Assembly: GCA_020833645.1 (NCBI GenBank)
Contig: JAJHRQ010000008.1
Span: forward strand, 1-49,168
DNA length: 49,168 nt
Source: Thermocrinis sp.
Lineage (GTDB): Bacteria > Aquificota > Aquificia > Aquificales > Aquificaceae
Direction of reading: 5' to 3'
Part shown: positions 1 to 8,744 of the stretch, piece after piece
Numbering within the stretch: position 1 is the first letter of the stretch
How the letters are laid out: each line of letters begins with the position of its first letter
Notes under the pieces: model-generated
Told to the model about the DNA's origin: nothing
Seen by the model: the letters and a program-made list of their open reading frames with translations, nothing else
Databases searched by the model: none
Program-made: the position numbers and the translations under genes

Positions 1-239
1 GGGAAGAGGAGGGCTACCTTCAGAACTTGCCAAGCACTTTGAAGGGTAGTTTTTGCTACCCTTCCCTGCTCGGGATTCCTTCCGTTGGCTCCCTCACAGG
101 AGCTTGGCTCACTCTGAAGGCTTTGTAGGAGATTGATTAATAGCCTTTTTGAATTCTCTACACTCCTTAGTTCGCTTTCTAATGCATTCCTCTTATATTC
201 GTTGCTTTCCTTTTCTATAAGTTCTCTAAGTTCTTTTTC
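1..239 (-). pseudogene. TnpB-like protein, C-terminal remnant
   Basis: The complement of this stretch matches 35640-35877 of the second copy, which encodes the last part of the TnpB-like protein and the structured right end of the element. A perfect 9-bp hairpin (GAAGGGTAG / CTACCCTTC, 6-nt loop) lies at 41-64, exactly as in the second copy. The piece is separated from the N-terminal fragment by an IS6-like insertion and a deletion of about 132 codons. Confidence 0.8.
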
Positions 240-674
240 GAGGATGTCAACTTTTCAGGTTCATGATCGTATAAATGACAATAAAGGAGGCTAACCATCT
301 ATAGACGGTTTCATACTTAGCATTCCAAGGAAACCTCATTCCTCTTCCCAAAAGTCTCATGTAGCCATTCCATTGCAAGCCCTTTGACCGCACTCACATA
401 CCAAGGTCCCTTGTCAGTGGTGCATCCCTTTGCCTTAATAGCAATTGTATATATTGCCTGAAGAGCTTTCCCTAATAACCCTTGTGAAGTAGGAACTCCC
501 TTACTGCTCTTAGAGAAAGTCCCTTAAAGTAGAGGAGCACAGCTTCTGCTTTTAGACTTACGGGAAACCTATGTCGCTTAAAAGCTTTGCTTAGTATTTC
601 TTCTATTACTTGTATCGCCTTCATATCTCTAAGCATATCAGCCCAGTCTATTAATGCCAAAAGTTGACATCTTC
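240..674 (-). mobile_element. IS6-like element, copy A (internally deleted)
   Basis: The ends are imperfect 16-bp inverted repeats, GAGGATGTCAACTTTT at 240-255 and AAAAGTTGACATCTTC at 659-674. The 435-bp element keeps the start of a DDE-type transposase (62 residues ending in LLHKGY, 472-660) and the end, but has lost the part with the first catalytic aspartate. It has no matching target duplication; the flanks are parts of tnpB that lie about 395 bp apart in the intact copy. This suggests an IS-linked deletion after insertion. Confidence 0.75.
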
Positions 675-1476
675 ACTCTTGGTGGTCTTTGCTGTTTTGG
701 GATAGCCCTAAAAGGTGGTGTAGGTTGATAGTTTGATAGCTTAGTAGTTCTCCAGTTTTTGAGACTTCCGCTATGGCTAAGTGTATGGGTGATGCATTAG
801 TGTCTATTGCTATTACTCCCTTCTCTTTTGTATATCTCACTTCAGGCGTTGGAAGTTCAAAGGATACACTTCCATAAACTTCTCCATTTTTTAGTTTTAA
901 CTCTACTGTGTAAGGAAAGTAGCTTTGGGTTTGCCAGCTTTCTAAAAGCATAGCCATAAAGGCAAGCCACTTATCTTTGCTATTGCTTGGTTCCCTTAAC
1001 ACTTTGGCGTAGATAAACTCTCTGTTTCCTATGGTAATTCTAAGGTAAAGCTGTCCGTTTAGGTCTTCAAATCTTGTTAACCTGTTTCCCCTGTCTGATT
1101 TTGACCCGATGCTTATAAGTGTTCCCTGCCTTAATTCTTTCCATTGTTTTTTAAGTACCTCCCTTGCTTTCCCCGTAAGGTGATTTTTACAAAGTTTTTC
1201 AAAGAGTCTTTTGCCACCAAACACTACTGGTTTATCTGTAGGGTATCGCCTAGCTTTGTATATGGCTGAATCAATGTATTTTGTCGGCAGGTCAGGAAAT
1301 AGCTGTCTTAGTCTTTGGTATATTTGGGCGTGTGGGTTCTTTGTTTCTTCTTTTTCCAACTCTTTTAGCATATTGTATGCCACGCGGATAGCGGAGGATT
1401 GTTTACGCATAAGCTTTATGAGTTTTTCTTTGGCTTCTTTTCTCAGTTCAAGCTTGAATTGAAGGCTAACAAACAT
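675..1476 (-). pseudogene. TnpB-like protein, N-terminal fragment
   Basis: About 266 residues match the first half of the 523-residue TnpB-like protein at 34440-36011, including the first RuvC aspartate in the motif IAIDTNASP. The reading frame breaks off after the motif SQNSKDHQE, where an IS6-like element begins. The second and third catalytic RuvC motifs are lost, so this copy cannot encode an active nuclease. Similarity to the second copy is high over the whole fragment, which suggests the two copies separated recently. Confidence 0.85.
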
Positions 1477-1540
1477 CAGAGTTAGATTTTAGCTTTAAAA
1501 CTCTTGTGTGTCAATGGGTTTATATTTTTAGAACACTCTC

Positions 1541-1587
1541 AGAGTCTGTTGATAAAAAAATATAACAATGTTAATATATATTGAAGG
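1541..1587 (+). promoter_or_regulatory. Upstream region of the arsR-trxA-trxB operon
   Basis: This short AT-rich gap must hold the operon's promoter. It contains CAATGTTAATATATATTG, with CAAT/ATTG arms around a TTAATATAT core, which resembles the AT-rich imperfect palindromes bound by ArsR-family repressors. Autoregulation by the downstream ArsR protein is inference. No strong -35 box is visible. The TnpB element ends at the left edge, so its insertion may have replaced the original upstream sequence. Confidence 0.35.
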
Positions 1588-1899
1588 ATGGAGTATTTGA
1601 GTGAAGAAATCCTTGAGGAGTGGGCAGAGCTTTTGAAGGCTTTGGCTCATCCCATAAGGCTAAGGATTTTGGCAACCTTGATAGAAGGCAGGCAGTGTGT
1701 CAAAAACCTTAGCGAGCTCCTCAAAATCTCCCAACCCAACGTATCCCAGCACCTTGGAATACTTAGGAACAAAGGTATAGTAGGTTGTAAAAGGGATGGT
1801 TCTGTAGTTTGCTACTATATCAAGGATGAAAGGGCTTTAAAAATCTATGAAATCTTAAGCAAGGAGGTAATAAAATGGCAGGAAACGTCATCACATTAA
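1588..1899 (+). CDS. ArsR-family winged-helix transcriptional regulator
   Basis: The 103-residue protein is a typical small ArsR repressor. A helix with [10 protein letters not shown] opens the fold, the recognition helix carries [12 protein letters not shown], and the wing follows with [11 protein letters not shown]. Cysteines lie near residues 37, 67 and 75, so sensing of metal, redox state or persulfide through thiols is possible but not shown. The gene overlaps trxA by 25 nt, so the regulator and the thioredoxin pair are probably co-transcribed. The ATG follows GAAGG without a normal spacer; a TTG nine bases downstream is an alternative start. A role in sulfur or redox control is inferred from the neighbours. 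Confidence 0.85.
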   Translation: MEYLSEEILEEWAELLKALAHPIRLRILATLIEGRQCVKNLSELLKISQPNVSQHLGILRNKGIVGCKRDGSVVCYYIKDERALKIYEILSKEVIKWQETSSH

Positions 1900-2201
1900 C
1901 AGAAAGCAACTGGCATGCAGAGGTCATTAACTCAGACAAGCCAGTTCTAGTGGATTTTTGGGCTCCCTGGTGTGGTCCCTGTAGGATCATAGCACCCATC
2001 ATAGAGGAGTTGGCGGATGAGTTTGCAGGCAAAGTGAAGGTTGGCAAGCTAAACACCGATGAAAACCCCAACATAGCAATGCAGTATGGCATAAGGGCAA
2101 TACCCACCTTGATGCTTTTCAAAAACGGTGAAGTAGTTGATACAAGGATTGGCGTTCAACCTAAAGAGGCCATAAAGCAAATGATCCTTAGCCATATATG
2201 A
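1875..2201 (+). CDS. trxA: Thioredoxin
   Basis: The 108-residue protein has the complete thioredoxin fold with the active site WCGPC near residues 32-36, the buried Asp of VDFWAP, and the cis-proline motif AIPTLML. It reduces protein disulfides in the cytoplasm using electrons from thioredoxin reductase, encoded directly downstream. A good ribosome binding site (AAGGAGG at 1860-1866) inside the end of arsR fixes the start. It overlaps the next gene by 4 nt (ATGA). Confidence 0.97.
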   Translation: MAGNVITLTESNWHAEVINSDKPVLVDFWAPWCGPCRIIAPIIEELADEFAGKVKVGKLNTDENPNIAMQYGIRAIPTLMLFKNGEVVDTRIGVQPKEAIKQMILSHI

Positions 2202-3133
2202 TCTCCGAGGATATACTGCACGATTGCGTTATAGTGGGGGGTGGTCCAGCGGGATTGACCGCTGGGCTTTACTGTGCAAGGGCAAAGATGAACACCCTCC
2301 TTCTGGAGAAGGGTACCATCGGGGGACAGATAGCCATTACAGACTTGGTGGAGAACTATCCAGGATTTCCAGAAGGGATAAGCGGTAAAGAGTTGTCCCT
2401 CAGGTTCAAAGAACAGGCAGAAAGGTTTGGTTTGAAAATCCACGGGAAGGAAGTGGTAAAGGTAGAAAAGGTGGGTAAAGAAATACTCTTGCACCTTAGG
2501 ACCGGGGAGCTCCTGAGGAGCAAAAAGGTTATTCTTGCTGTAGGAGCAAGTCCAGGAAAGTCGGGTGTAAAGGGGGAGGAGGAGTTTCTGAACAGAGGAG
2601 TATCCTACTGTGCTACCTGCGATGGTGCCCTCTTTGATGGAGTACCTATTGCGGTAATAGGTGGAGGGGATTCCGCCTGCCAGGAAAGCTTGTTTTTAAC
2701 CCGTTTTGGTAGTGTGGTTTATCTGATCCACCGAAGAGATCAGTTGAGGGCCCAAAAACATCTTCAGGAAAAGGTGCTTTCCCATCCCAAGATCAAGTTC
2801 TTGCCCAACAAGGTGGTGGAAGAGATAAAGGGTACAGACGCGGTGGAGGGCTTGCTTCTTAAAGATACCCAAACGGGGGAGCTTTCCACCTTGGAAGTGG
2901 AAGGGGTGTTTATTTTCATCGGTTTGGAGCCCGCCACTGGCTTCCTTAAGGGTTTTGTCAAGATGGACGATAGAGGATATATCATCACCGATGAAAGAAT
3001 GAGAACCAGTGTGGAGGGTGTGTTTGCATGTGGGGATTGCCGAAGCGGAGCCACCGGTCAAGTGGCTGTGGCGGTGGGGGAAGGGTGCATAGCCGCCATA
3101 GAGGCAGAAAAATACCTACGGGAGAACTTCTAA
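2198..3133 (+). CDS. trxB: Thioredoxin reductase (NADPH-type flavoprotein)
   Basis: The 311-residue protein has an N-terminal FAD-binding motif ([10 protein letters not shown]), the redox-active CATC of the bacterial low-molecular-weight class, a second nucleotide-binding motif (GGGDSACQE), and the C-terminal FAD motif with FACGD. It transfers electrons from NAD(P)H through FAD to thioredoxin. Translational coupling to trxA by a 4-nt overlap supports their pairing. Length and domain order are as expected, with nothing missing. Confidence 0.96.
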   Translation: MISEDILHDCVIVGGGPAGLTAGLYCARAKMNTLLLEKGTIGGQIAITDLVENYPGFPEGISGKELSLRFKEQAERFGLKIHGKEVVKVEKVGKEILLHLRTGELLRSKKVILAVGASPGKSGVKGEEEFLNRGVSYCATCDGALFDGVPIAVIGGGDSACQESLFLTRFGSVVYLIHRRDQLRAQKHLQEKVLSHPKIKFLPNKVVEEIKGTDAVEGLLLKDTQTGELSTLEVEGVFIFIGLEPATGFLKGFVKMDDRGYIITDERMRTSVEGVFACGDCRSGATGQVAVAVGEGCIAAIEAEKYLRENF

Positions 3134-3134
3134 T

Positions 3135-3796
3135 GTGAATTACCAAGGAAGATTTGAAACCTTCAAAGAAGCCACCAAATATATGTTCCAAACCGATTTG
3201 ATAGACATACTTCTTGTTCTTTTTGGCTTTGTAGCTTCTGTGGTGATTCTTGTAGTTCTCCCTTATGCCATATCAAGATATCTCGCCAGTAGGTCCGCAA
3301 GAAAGGAGTTTGAGGTTATCGGAAAGCAGATGGAGCTTAATGAAGAAGAAATCGCTTTGCTATATAAGTGTGCAAGCACTTTGGAAGAGCCAAATAAAGT
3401 TTTTTACAGCAAGTATGTATTTGAAAGGTGTGTCGGATAATATACCCATCATTGCTAGTGTTAGAAAGAAGCTCAAATTTGAGCATTTACCATGGTTTCT
3501 ACCGCTTGCTACCACGAGAGACATAGAGGTCTATCAGACAGGTTTTGTTTCATACAAAGGAAAGTCTTAGGTTCGTTTCAGCAAAGGAAAGCGATAGCTT
3601 GCTTTTAGAATTTGAATGGAAAGGTGAAGCTTTTAAAAGCATTTTGGCAGAGATAAAGCATATATCGGGTTCTATCGATAGAACGTGTTTTGGTTTAAAA
3701 TTTTTAAACTTGAAAAAAGATTACGAGGACACCATAAGGAGGTTTATCATAGAGGAGCAGAGGGAAGCACTAAAAGCTTATAAGATGGATAGATAA
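3135..3796 (+). pseudogene. Frameshifted gene, possible PilZ-type protein
   Basis: Three open segments in three frames form one apparent gene. The first (from GTG 3135) has a transmembrane helix near residues 22-48 and continues to about 3425. The second runs from about 3425 to 3568 and includes HLPWFLPLATTRDIEVYQTG. The third runs to 3796 and ends in a helical region. The layout, a membrane helix, a linker, then a beta-rich domain, resembles membrane-anchored PilZ or YcgR-like proteins, but the RxxxR signature is not clear. Two frameshifts imply a pseudogene or sequencing errors. It directly follows trxB. Confidence 0.5.
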
Positions 3797-3804
3797 GTAG
3801 CTTT

Positions 3805-4005
3805 TCAAAGCATGTTTCTTTTCTTCATGGCCTTCAATATTCTCTTCCTCGCTTGACGTTCCCTTCTCTTTTTCTTTTCACTTGGTTTTTCGTAGAATTG
3901 ACGCCTTCTGACTTCTGTAAGTATCCCTTCTTTCTCTACAAGCCTCTTAAATTTTTTAAAAGCCTTCTCAAAGGATTCGTTTTCATCTACTATCACAAAC
4001 ACCAA
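3805..4005 (-). CDS. rpsU: 30S ribosomal protein bS21
   Basis: The 66-residue, strongly basic protein fits bS21: [19 protein letters not shown] at the start, a central [16 protein letters not shown] stretch and a basic C-terminal helix. It binds the 30S subunit and helps initiation. The start is a TTG at 4005, nine bases after AGGAGG (4015-4020); the GTG three bases later is an alternative. It stands alone, convergent with the frameshifted gene at 3135-3796. Confidence 0.93.
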   Translation of the reverse strand: MVFVIVDENESFEKAFKKFKRLVEKEGILTEVRRRQFYEKPSEKKKRRERQARKRILKAMKKRNML

Positions 4006-4027
4006 CCTTCTTCACCTCCTAATTAAA

Positions 4028-4528
4028 TTATAACACATTTCCGTAATATTCAGCTTTTGAAGTGGCAGTTTCCCAAAGCACCACCTTTATAACCTTTACT
4101 TCTCCCAAAAGTCCCACCGCCCTCAATTTGTCTTCAAGGAAGTCATAAAAGAACTTGGCAAGGGCTTCTGCAGTAGGGCAAAAATCCACTGGGAAGAGCT
4201 TGAGGGCACCGTATTTTTCTGCTACTTCCTTTAGCTCTGGATACATGGGGTCCGCTTTATCTATGATAAAGCTATGGTCAATGGTGTCTATTAGCTCCTT
4301 CAGGGCGTTTTTTACATGGTAGAAGTCTATGACCATATCCTGCTCAGAGAGGGTATTAGAGCCCAAGACCACTTCCAGCACATAGCTATGTCCGTGCAAA
4401 TTTATGCACTTATTAACTGGGATCTCCTTTCCAACAGTAAAGTCTGCTCCCCTTCCGTGAGTTAGGTTTTGCTTCCAAACCCTGTGTCCCGCCTCAAACC
4501 TAAAGACCTTGGATATTTGCCACTTCAC
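4028..4528 (-). CDS. queD: 6-carboxy-5,6,7,8-tetrahydropterin synthase
   Basis: The 166-residue protein belongs to the PTPS/QueD family. Zinc-binding histidines are seen in FEAGHR and in NLHGHSY, the catalytic cysteine lies in NKCINLHGH, and a late glutamate sits in LWETATS. QueD converts 7,8-dihydroneopterin triphosphate into carboxytetrahydropterin in queuosine (preQ0) synthesis. The window also holds queH for the last step of that pathway. It overlaps panD by 4 nt, so the two are probably co-transcribed. A pyruvoyl-tetrahydropterin synthase activity is a less likely alternative. Confidence 0.9.
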   Translation of the reverse strand: MKWQISKVFRFEAGHRVWKQNLTHGRGADFTVGKEIPVNKCINLHGHSYVLEVVLGSNTLSEQDMVIDFYHVKNALKELIDTIDHSFIIDKADPMYPELKEVAEKYGALKLFPVDFCPTAEALAKFFYDFLEDKLRAVGLLGEVKVIKVVLWETATSKAEYYGNVL

Positions 4529-4905
4529 ACAAACTCCTCCAGCATCTCCCTTTTCACTTCTTTTAGTCGGTTATGTTCATCCACATAAACAAGAACAGGC
4601 TTAAAGTCCTTCAACTCTTCCTCGTCAAAGAGACCATAAGAGGCTATTATGATAATATCTCCCACCGCACCAAGCCTCGCAGCGGCACCATTTAGTCTTA
4701 CCTCGCCCGAATACCTTGGTGCAGGAATTACATAGGTGGAAAACCTACTGCCTGTATTCACGTTGTAGACTTCTATCTTCTCGTAGGGGAGTAGCTGGGC
4801 AGCTTCCATGAGGCTGACATCCAAAGATAGGCTACCTTCGTAGTGCAGTTCTGTGCCTGTTATCCTTGCTCTGTGTATTTTAGACTTTAGCATAAATCTC
4901 TTCAT
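4525..4905 (-). CDS. panD: Aspartate 1-decarboxylase precursor
   Basis: The 126-residue protein has the hallmark self-cleavage site of PanD, Gly-Ser in HYEGSLSLD, which yields the pyruvoyl cofactor at Ser25. Other family motifs are KIHRARITG at the N-terminus, [12 protein letters not shown], and NGAAARL. It makes beta-alanine from aspartate for pantothenate and coenzyme A. It precedes queD with a 4-nt overlap. Confidence 0.95.
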   Translation of the reverse strand: MKRFMLKSKIHRARITGTELHYEGSLSLDVSLMEAAQLLPYEKIEVYNVNTGSRFSTYVIPAPRYSGEVRLNGAAARLGAVGDIIIIASYGLFDEEELKDFKPVLVYVDEHNRLKEVKREMLEEFV

Positions 4906-4953
4906 GGGAGTATTAAAATATAAAAAAACTCTCTATTCTTTGCAAGCCCATGC

Positions 4954-4959
4954 TATAAT
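4954..4959 (+). promoter_or_regulatory. -10 box upstream of the flavin-binding protein gene
   Basis: A perfect TATAAT lies 23 bases before the ATG at 4982, with the ribosome binding site AAGGAGG at 4967-4973 between them. A matching -35 hexamer is not evident. The divergent panD start is less than 60 bases away. Confidence 0.5.
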
Positions 4960-4981
4960 AAAGCTCAAGGAGGACTTGAAA

Positions 4982-5416
4982 ATGCTACCCAAGGAACTAA
5001 TGGATTTTATGAGAAGTGTGGGAGTTTTCCCCGTAGTCCTTACCACCACAGACAAAAACGGAGAACTTCACGCCACCTTTATAACGTGGGTTTATCCCGT
5101 TGATGATAAAACCCTTCGGCTTGCCCTCAGTTCCAACGCCAAAAGCGCAAAAAATATGCAGGAAACGGGAAAGGTAGCCATAATGGTCTTTAGCGCAAAC
5201 ACCGCCTTGGCACTCTATGGCAACCCAAAGCTCATTCTTGAAAGAATAGAAGAGGTAAAGTTCCCTGTTTCTGTGTTTGAGGTTTCCATCCAGAAGGTGG
5301 AGGATGCGCTCTTTCCTGGTGGCACTGTTGTGGGAACTATACCTTTTATGCATACAGGCAACTTGCAAAAGGCAGGAGAACTGGACGAGCTTGCTTTATC
5401 CGCCTTAAGGGGTTAA
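4982..5416 (+). CDS. Pyridoxamine 5'-phosphate oxidase-family flavin-binding protein
   Basis: The 144-residue protein looks like a single FMN-binding split-barrel domain: FPVVLTTTDKNGELHATFITWVYPVD, then LALSSNAKSAKNMQ, a hydrophobic strand and a closing helix. Such small proteins bind FMN or F420 and often act on unknown substrates, so the reaction cannot be named. The start is set by AAGGAGG at 4967-4973; an upstream in-frame ATG at 4853 would run through panD and is unlikely. It is monocistronic and ends 3 bases before the convergent bamA stop. Confidence 0.65.
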   Translation: MLPKELMDFMRSVGVFPVVLTTTDKNGELHATFITWVYPVDDKTLRLALSSNAKSAKNMQETGKVAIMVFSANTALALYGNPKLILERIEEVKFPVSVFEVSIQKVEDALFPGGTVVGTIPFMHTGNLQKAGELDELALSALRG

Positions 5417-5419
5417 CCC

Positions 5420-7744
5420 TTAAAAGAAAAATCCCAAGACAAAGTGTATTCTACTGCGAGAGGTGTCACCGGGTACCTTTTTGGTCTTAAAGGCCCAGTC
5501 CAGCTTAATGGGGGCAAAGGGTGTGACAAACCTTAATCCTACTCCATAGCCTCCTTTTAGATTTTGAAGTTTTAACTCGCTGGTTTTATCAAAGCCAAGC
5601 CCTGTGTCGTAAAATAGTGCTCCGTAAAGTATATTTTTGTAAAGTGGATAGTTGGCTTCTGCAGAGAGGATTATTTGCCTTTTAGCACCTACGGGGTCTG
5701 ATGTGTTAGGGTCCAAAGGACCTGCATAGCCGTACTTGTAGCCTCTAATGGTGAAGTCTCCACCTACGAAGAACCTTTCGTCCAGGGGCACCGTCTTTCC
5801 GCCGTAAGGTTCCACAATACCAAGGACTCCCTTAAAGGCAAGTATCAAACCTGTATCAAAAAATGTATCCTTTAGAAAGGTTTGATGGGAGAGGTTGATT
5901 TTGTTAAACCTCTCTGTTCCTCCCAAAACGGGCACTGCAACCGAGTATCCTATCTCTGTGAGAGAACCCTTTGTGGGAAAGAGATAGTTATCCCTTGTAT
6001 CCCTTGAAACGCCAAAAATCAGCTTTCTAGATTGTCTTTCTCCAGCCTCCTGAAGTATCAGGGATGATGCGCTTGGAGATATGTTCGAGTATCTGACCCT
6101 CTGAAAGCTAATACCACCGCTGATCCTCCAGAATTCGCTTATCTCTCTTGATGCTATTAAGTCCAAACCCGTTCTTTCTACCGTGTAGGTTGTGTATTCT
6201 ATACGCTTATCGTAGACGGAACCACTGAGGTCTATAGGTAGGTTCAAAAACCATTTTTTGGTGTAAGAAAGGGCGTTGTCTTTGATGTTGCTACCGTAAG
6301 ATACGGAAATGCTGGCTATGTCTCCCGTGCCCAAGAAGTTTCCCTTTCTAAGAGAGATAAAACCGGAAACCTTGGTTACCTGATTGTAGCCCAAGCCTAC
6401 AGAGAACTGTCCTGTAAATCTCTCTCTTACTCTGGTTTCTAGGTTCAGCTTATTCCCTTCAGCAGGAAAGGGTTCTATGCTTACATCCTCGTAATAACCC
6501 AAGTTGAAGATCCTCGTTCTTGACCTCTCCAATTCCCTTTGGTTGATAAGGTCCCCTTCCTGAACCCTCATCTCCCTTCTTATTACGTAATCTCTTGTTT
6601 CATAGTTTCCTCTTACCTCTATCCTTCCTACATAGAAGGGCTCACCCTCGGATATCTTTAAAACTACTTCCACTTCCTTTTTCTGGTAATCCCTTTTTTC
6701 CTCTCTATCCACAGAAACACCAAGGAAGCCTATCTGGGTGTATTGATCCCTTATGTTTTTAATGATGTTCTTTATAACCTCCTCCCTGTAAAATCCTCCC
6801 TTGTTCTTTTTAAGAAGATTACCTATCAGTTCTTTGGAAGAAAAGTAAGTGTTTCCCTCTAGCTTCAGTGCCTTCAGCTTATATCTTGGTCCCTCTTGAA
6901 CTTCTATGAAAATCCTATACCTGTTTTTTTCTTTTTCTACCCTGTATGAAACTTTTGCCTCCAAAAAGCCTTCAGACCTGTAAAACTCTTCGATCCTCTT
7001 TATATCCTCCTTGAGGAGTTCTTCACTAAAGGGTGGCTTTAGTCTAAAGGCAAGCAAGCTCGGGGGCTTCGTTTCCGTCAGGTCCAAAAGTCTTCCTTTT
7101 CTAAAGCTTTTATTTCCTTTTATTTCAATGCTTGCCACATATTCTGGCTCACCCTCTATTATGTTATACACAAGCTTTGACGCTCCCTTTTTGGGCACGA
7201 GTTCATAAGAAACTTGCACGTTTGGGTATCCTTCCTTTTCGTATGCTTGGATGATCCTGTTTTTGATGGTTTCCATTTCCTCTTGGCTGAGGACCCTTCC
7301 CAGCTTTAGCCTTCTTTGCACCTCCACTTTTTCTTCTATGGCGGGTGAGGAGGTGAATTGCCGGGTCAACTCCTCCACATCTATCTTACCCACTTCTGTT
7401 TCTATGCCTATTTTCTTTTCAAGCTCATCGCTCTTTATCTTCTTGTTTCCTCTGAATTCTATTTTGTATATAACCGGAAGGTCTTTGACCTTGTAAGTAA
7501 GGAACACTTTATCTCCCGCCTTTTCTTCGTATACCTCCACGCTCTCAAAAAAGCCGGTTCTGTAAAGGCGTCTTATATCTTCCCGCACTGCAAAGGGATC
7601 GTAAGACATACCCTCCTTAACCTTTATAAGTCCTCTAATTACATCCTCCGGCACATAGAGGGCACCCTCTATTTTTACGCTCTCCACCCTCTGGGCAAAG
7701 AGCCAGCCAAAGCTTACTAAAAGCGAGAGAACAATCCTACGCAA
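5420..7744 (-). CDS. bamA: Outer membrane protein assembly factor BamA
   Basis: The 774-residue protein starts with a signal peptide (hydrophobic core, cut after WLFAQ), followed by about five POTRA repeats to near residue 420 and an Omp85 beta-barrel of about 350 residues. Barrel markers are the loop-6 motif IRGY and the C-terminal strand ending in aromatic residues. BamA folds and inserts outer-membrane proteins, showing that the organism has two membranes. It overlaps purM by 8 nt at the start codon. Confidence 0.95.
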   Translation of the reverse strand: MRRIVLSLLVSFGWLFAQRVESVKIEGALYVPEDVIRGLIKVKEGMSYDPFAVREDIRRLYRTGFFESVEVYEEKAGDKVFLTYKVKDLPVIYKIEFRGNKKIKSDELEKKIGIETEVGKIDVEELTRQFTSSPAIEEKVEVQRRLKLGRVLSQEEMETIKNRIIQAYEKEGYPNVQVSYELVPKKGASKLVYNIIEGEPEYVASIEIKGNKSFRKGRLLDLTETKPPSLLAFRLKPPFSEELLKEDIKRIEEFYRSEGFLEAKVSYRVEKEKNRYRIFIEVQEGPRYKLKALKLEGNTYFSSKELIGNLLKKNKGGFYREEVIKNIIKNIRDQYTQIGFLGVSVDREEKRDYQKKEVEVVLKISEGEPFYVGRIEVRGNYETRDYVIRREMRVQEGDLINQRELERSRTRIFNLGYYEDVSIEPFPAEGNKLNLETRVRERFTGQFSVGLGYNQVTKVSGFISLRKGNFLGTGDIASISVSYGSNIKDNALSYTKKWFLNLPIDLSGSVYDKRIEYTTYTVERTGLDLIASREISEFWRISGGISFQRVRYSNISPSASSLILQEAGERQSRKLIFGVSRDTRDNYLFPTKGSLTEIGYSVAVPVLGGTERFNKINLSHQTFLKDTFFDTGLILAFKGVLGIVEPYGGKTVPLDERFFVGGDFTIRGYKYGYAGPLDPNTSDPVGAKRQIILSAEANYPLYKNILYGALFYDTGLGFDKTSELKLQNLKGGYGVGLRFVTPFAPIKLDWAFKTKKVPGDTSRSRIHFVLGFFF

Positions 7745-8744
7745 TCTCTACACTCCTTTCTCCGGCTTTTATTGCTCCCAGTTCAAAGGCTTGAGGGATT
7801 TGGGAAAGCACTTTGCTTGCGTTTATTTCATCCACAACCAGAACAAACCCCACACCCATGTTAAAAACCCTAAACATCTCCTCCCTTTCTATTTTACCAA
7901 GCCTTTGCACCCAGTCAAAGATGGGATTTTTCGGAATTTTCTTCTCTTCCACCACCGCCTTTGTGCCTTCTGGAAGGATCCGAACCAGGTTCCCCAGCAG
8001 TCCCCCACCCGTTATATGCGCCATGCCTTTTATTTCCACTCTCTTTTCAATAAGCTCCTTCACCTCCCTCCAGTATATTCTTGTAGGTTCAAGCAGAACC
8101 TCCCCAAGGGTTTTTCCAAACTCTTCCATAAAGGTGGAATAGCTCAGTTTGTTTATTTCTACAACCTTTCTGATAAGGGAGTAGCCGTTGCTGTGAAAGC
8201 CCGAAGAAGGAAGTCCTATGAGAATATCTCCGGGTTTTATGTTTTCCCCGGTTATGAGTTCCTCCTCTTCGCACACACCCACACAAAAGCCCGCAAGGTC
8301 ATAGACTCCATCCGGATAAAAGCCGGGCATCTCTGCAGTTTCCCCGCCCACTAAGGGCATCTCCGCCTGCTTACAACCTTCCAATATACCCTCAATAACC
8401 TTCTTTAGAACTTCTAACTCTATTTTGCCAGTAGCTATGTAATCCATAAATCCCAAGGGCTTAGCACCGGAGGTTATAAGGTCATTAACGTTCATAGCCA
8501 CAAGGTCTATGCCTACCGTGTGATGGCTCCCAAGCTCTTGGGCTATTTTTAGCTTTGTGCCCACACCATCGGTGGTCATCATGAGTATTGGCTTTTTGTA
8601 GCCCTGCAAATAAACACCGCTGGCAAAACTTCCAAAAAGCTTGGCTTGAAAACCCAAGCCCTTTATCTTTTCTTTTATAAACTCCACAAAGCTTTCTGCC
8701 TTTTCCAGATCTACGCCCGCAGATTTGTACGTTAGCCTATCCAT
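7737..8744 (-). CDS. purM: Phosphoribosylformylglycinamidine cyclo-ligase (AIR synthetase)
   Basis: The 335-residue protein has the PurM signatures YKSAGVDLEK at the N-terminus, MTTDGVGTKLKIA for ATP/metal binding, GIDLVAMNVNDL, GGETAEMPGFY, and the C-terminal HITGGGL. It closes the imidazole ring to form AIR, step five of purine synthesis. It lies between thpR (8-nt overlap) and bamA (8-nt overlap) in one minus-strand unit. The resemblance to selenophosphate synthetase is only at fold level; the AIR-synthetase motifs are clear. Confidence 0.96.
   Translation of the reverse strand: MDRLTYKSAGVDLEKAESFVEFIKEKIKGLGFQAKLFGSFASGVYLQGYKKPILMMTTDGVGTKLKIAQELGSHHTVGIDLVAMNVNDLITSGAKPLGFMDYIATGKIELEVLKKVIEGILEGCKQAEMPLVGGETAEMPGFYPDGVYDLAGFCVGVCEEEELITGENIKPGDILIGLPSSGFHSNGYSLIRKVVEINKLSYSTFMEEFGKTLGEVLLEPTRIYWREVKELIEKRVEIKGMAHITGGGLLGNLVRILPEGTKAVVEEKKIPKNPIFDWVQRLGKIEREEMFRVFNMGVGFVLVVDEINASKVLSQIPQAFELGAIKAGERSVEIA

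Larger units (their letters stand above)
1..1540 (-). mobile_element. TnpB-bearing element, copy 1 (interrupted, runs off the window start)
   Basis: This is the same element as the one at 34379-36020, read on the minus strand. Its left end is at 1524-1540, where the terminal repeat reads GAGAGTGTTCTAAAAAT in the element's own direction, one base different from the second copy. The other end lies beyond position 1; by comparison about 140 bases are missing. An IS6-like element (240-674) sits inside it, and about 395 bases of the tnpB gene are absent at that point. The next ten bases after the end (1541-1550, AGAGTCTGTT) would be the target duplication if the unseen end is intact. Confidence 0.8.

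Noticed and set aside
5405-5423. Perfect inverted repeat TTAAGGG..CCCTTAA between the convergent flavin-binding gene and bamA, considered as a bidirectional terminator.
   Set aside because: The stem covers both stop codons but is not followed by a run of T in either direction, so it lacks the mark of an intrinsic terminator.
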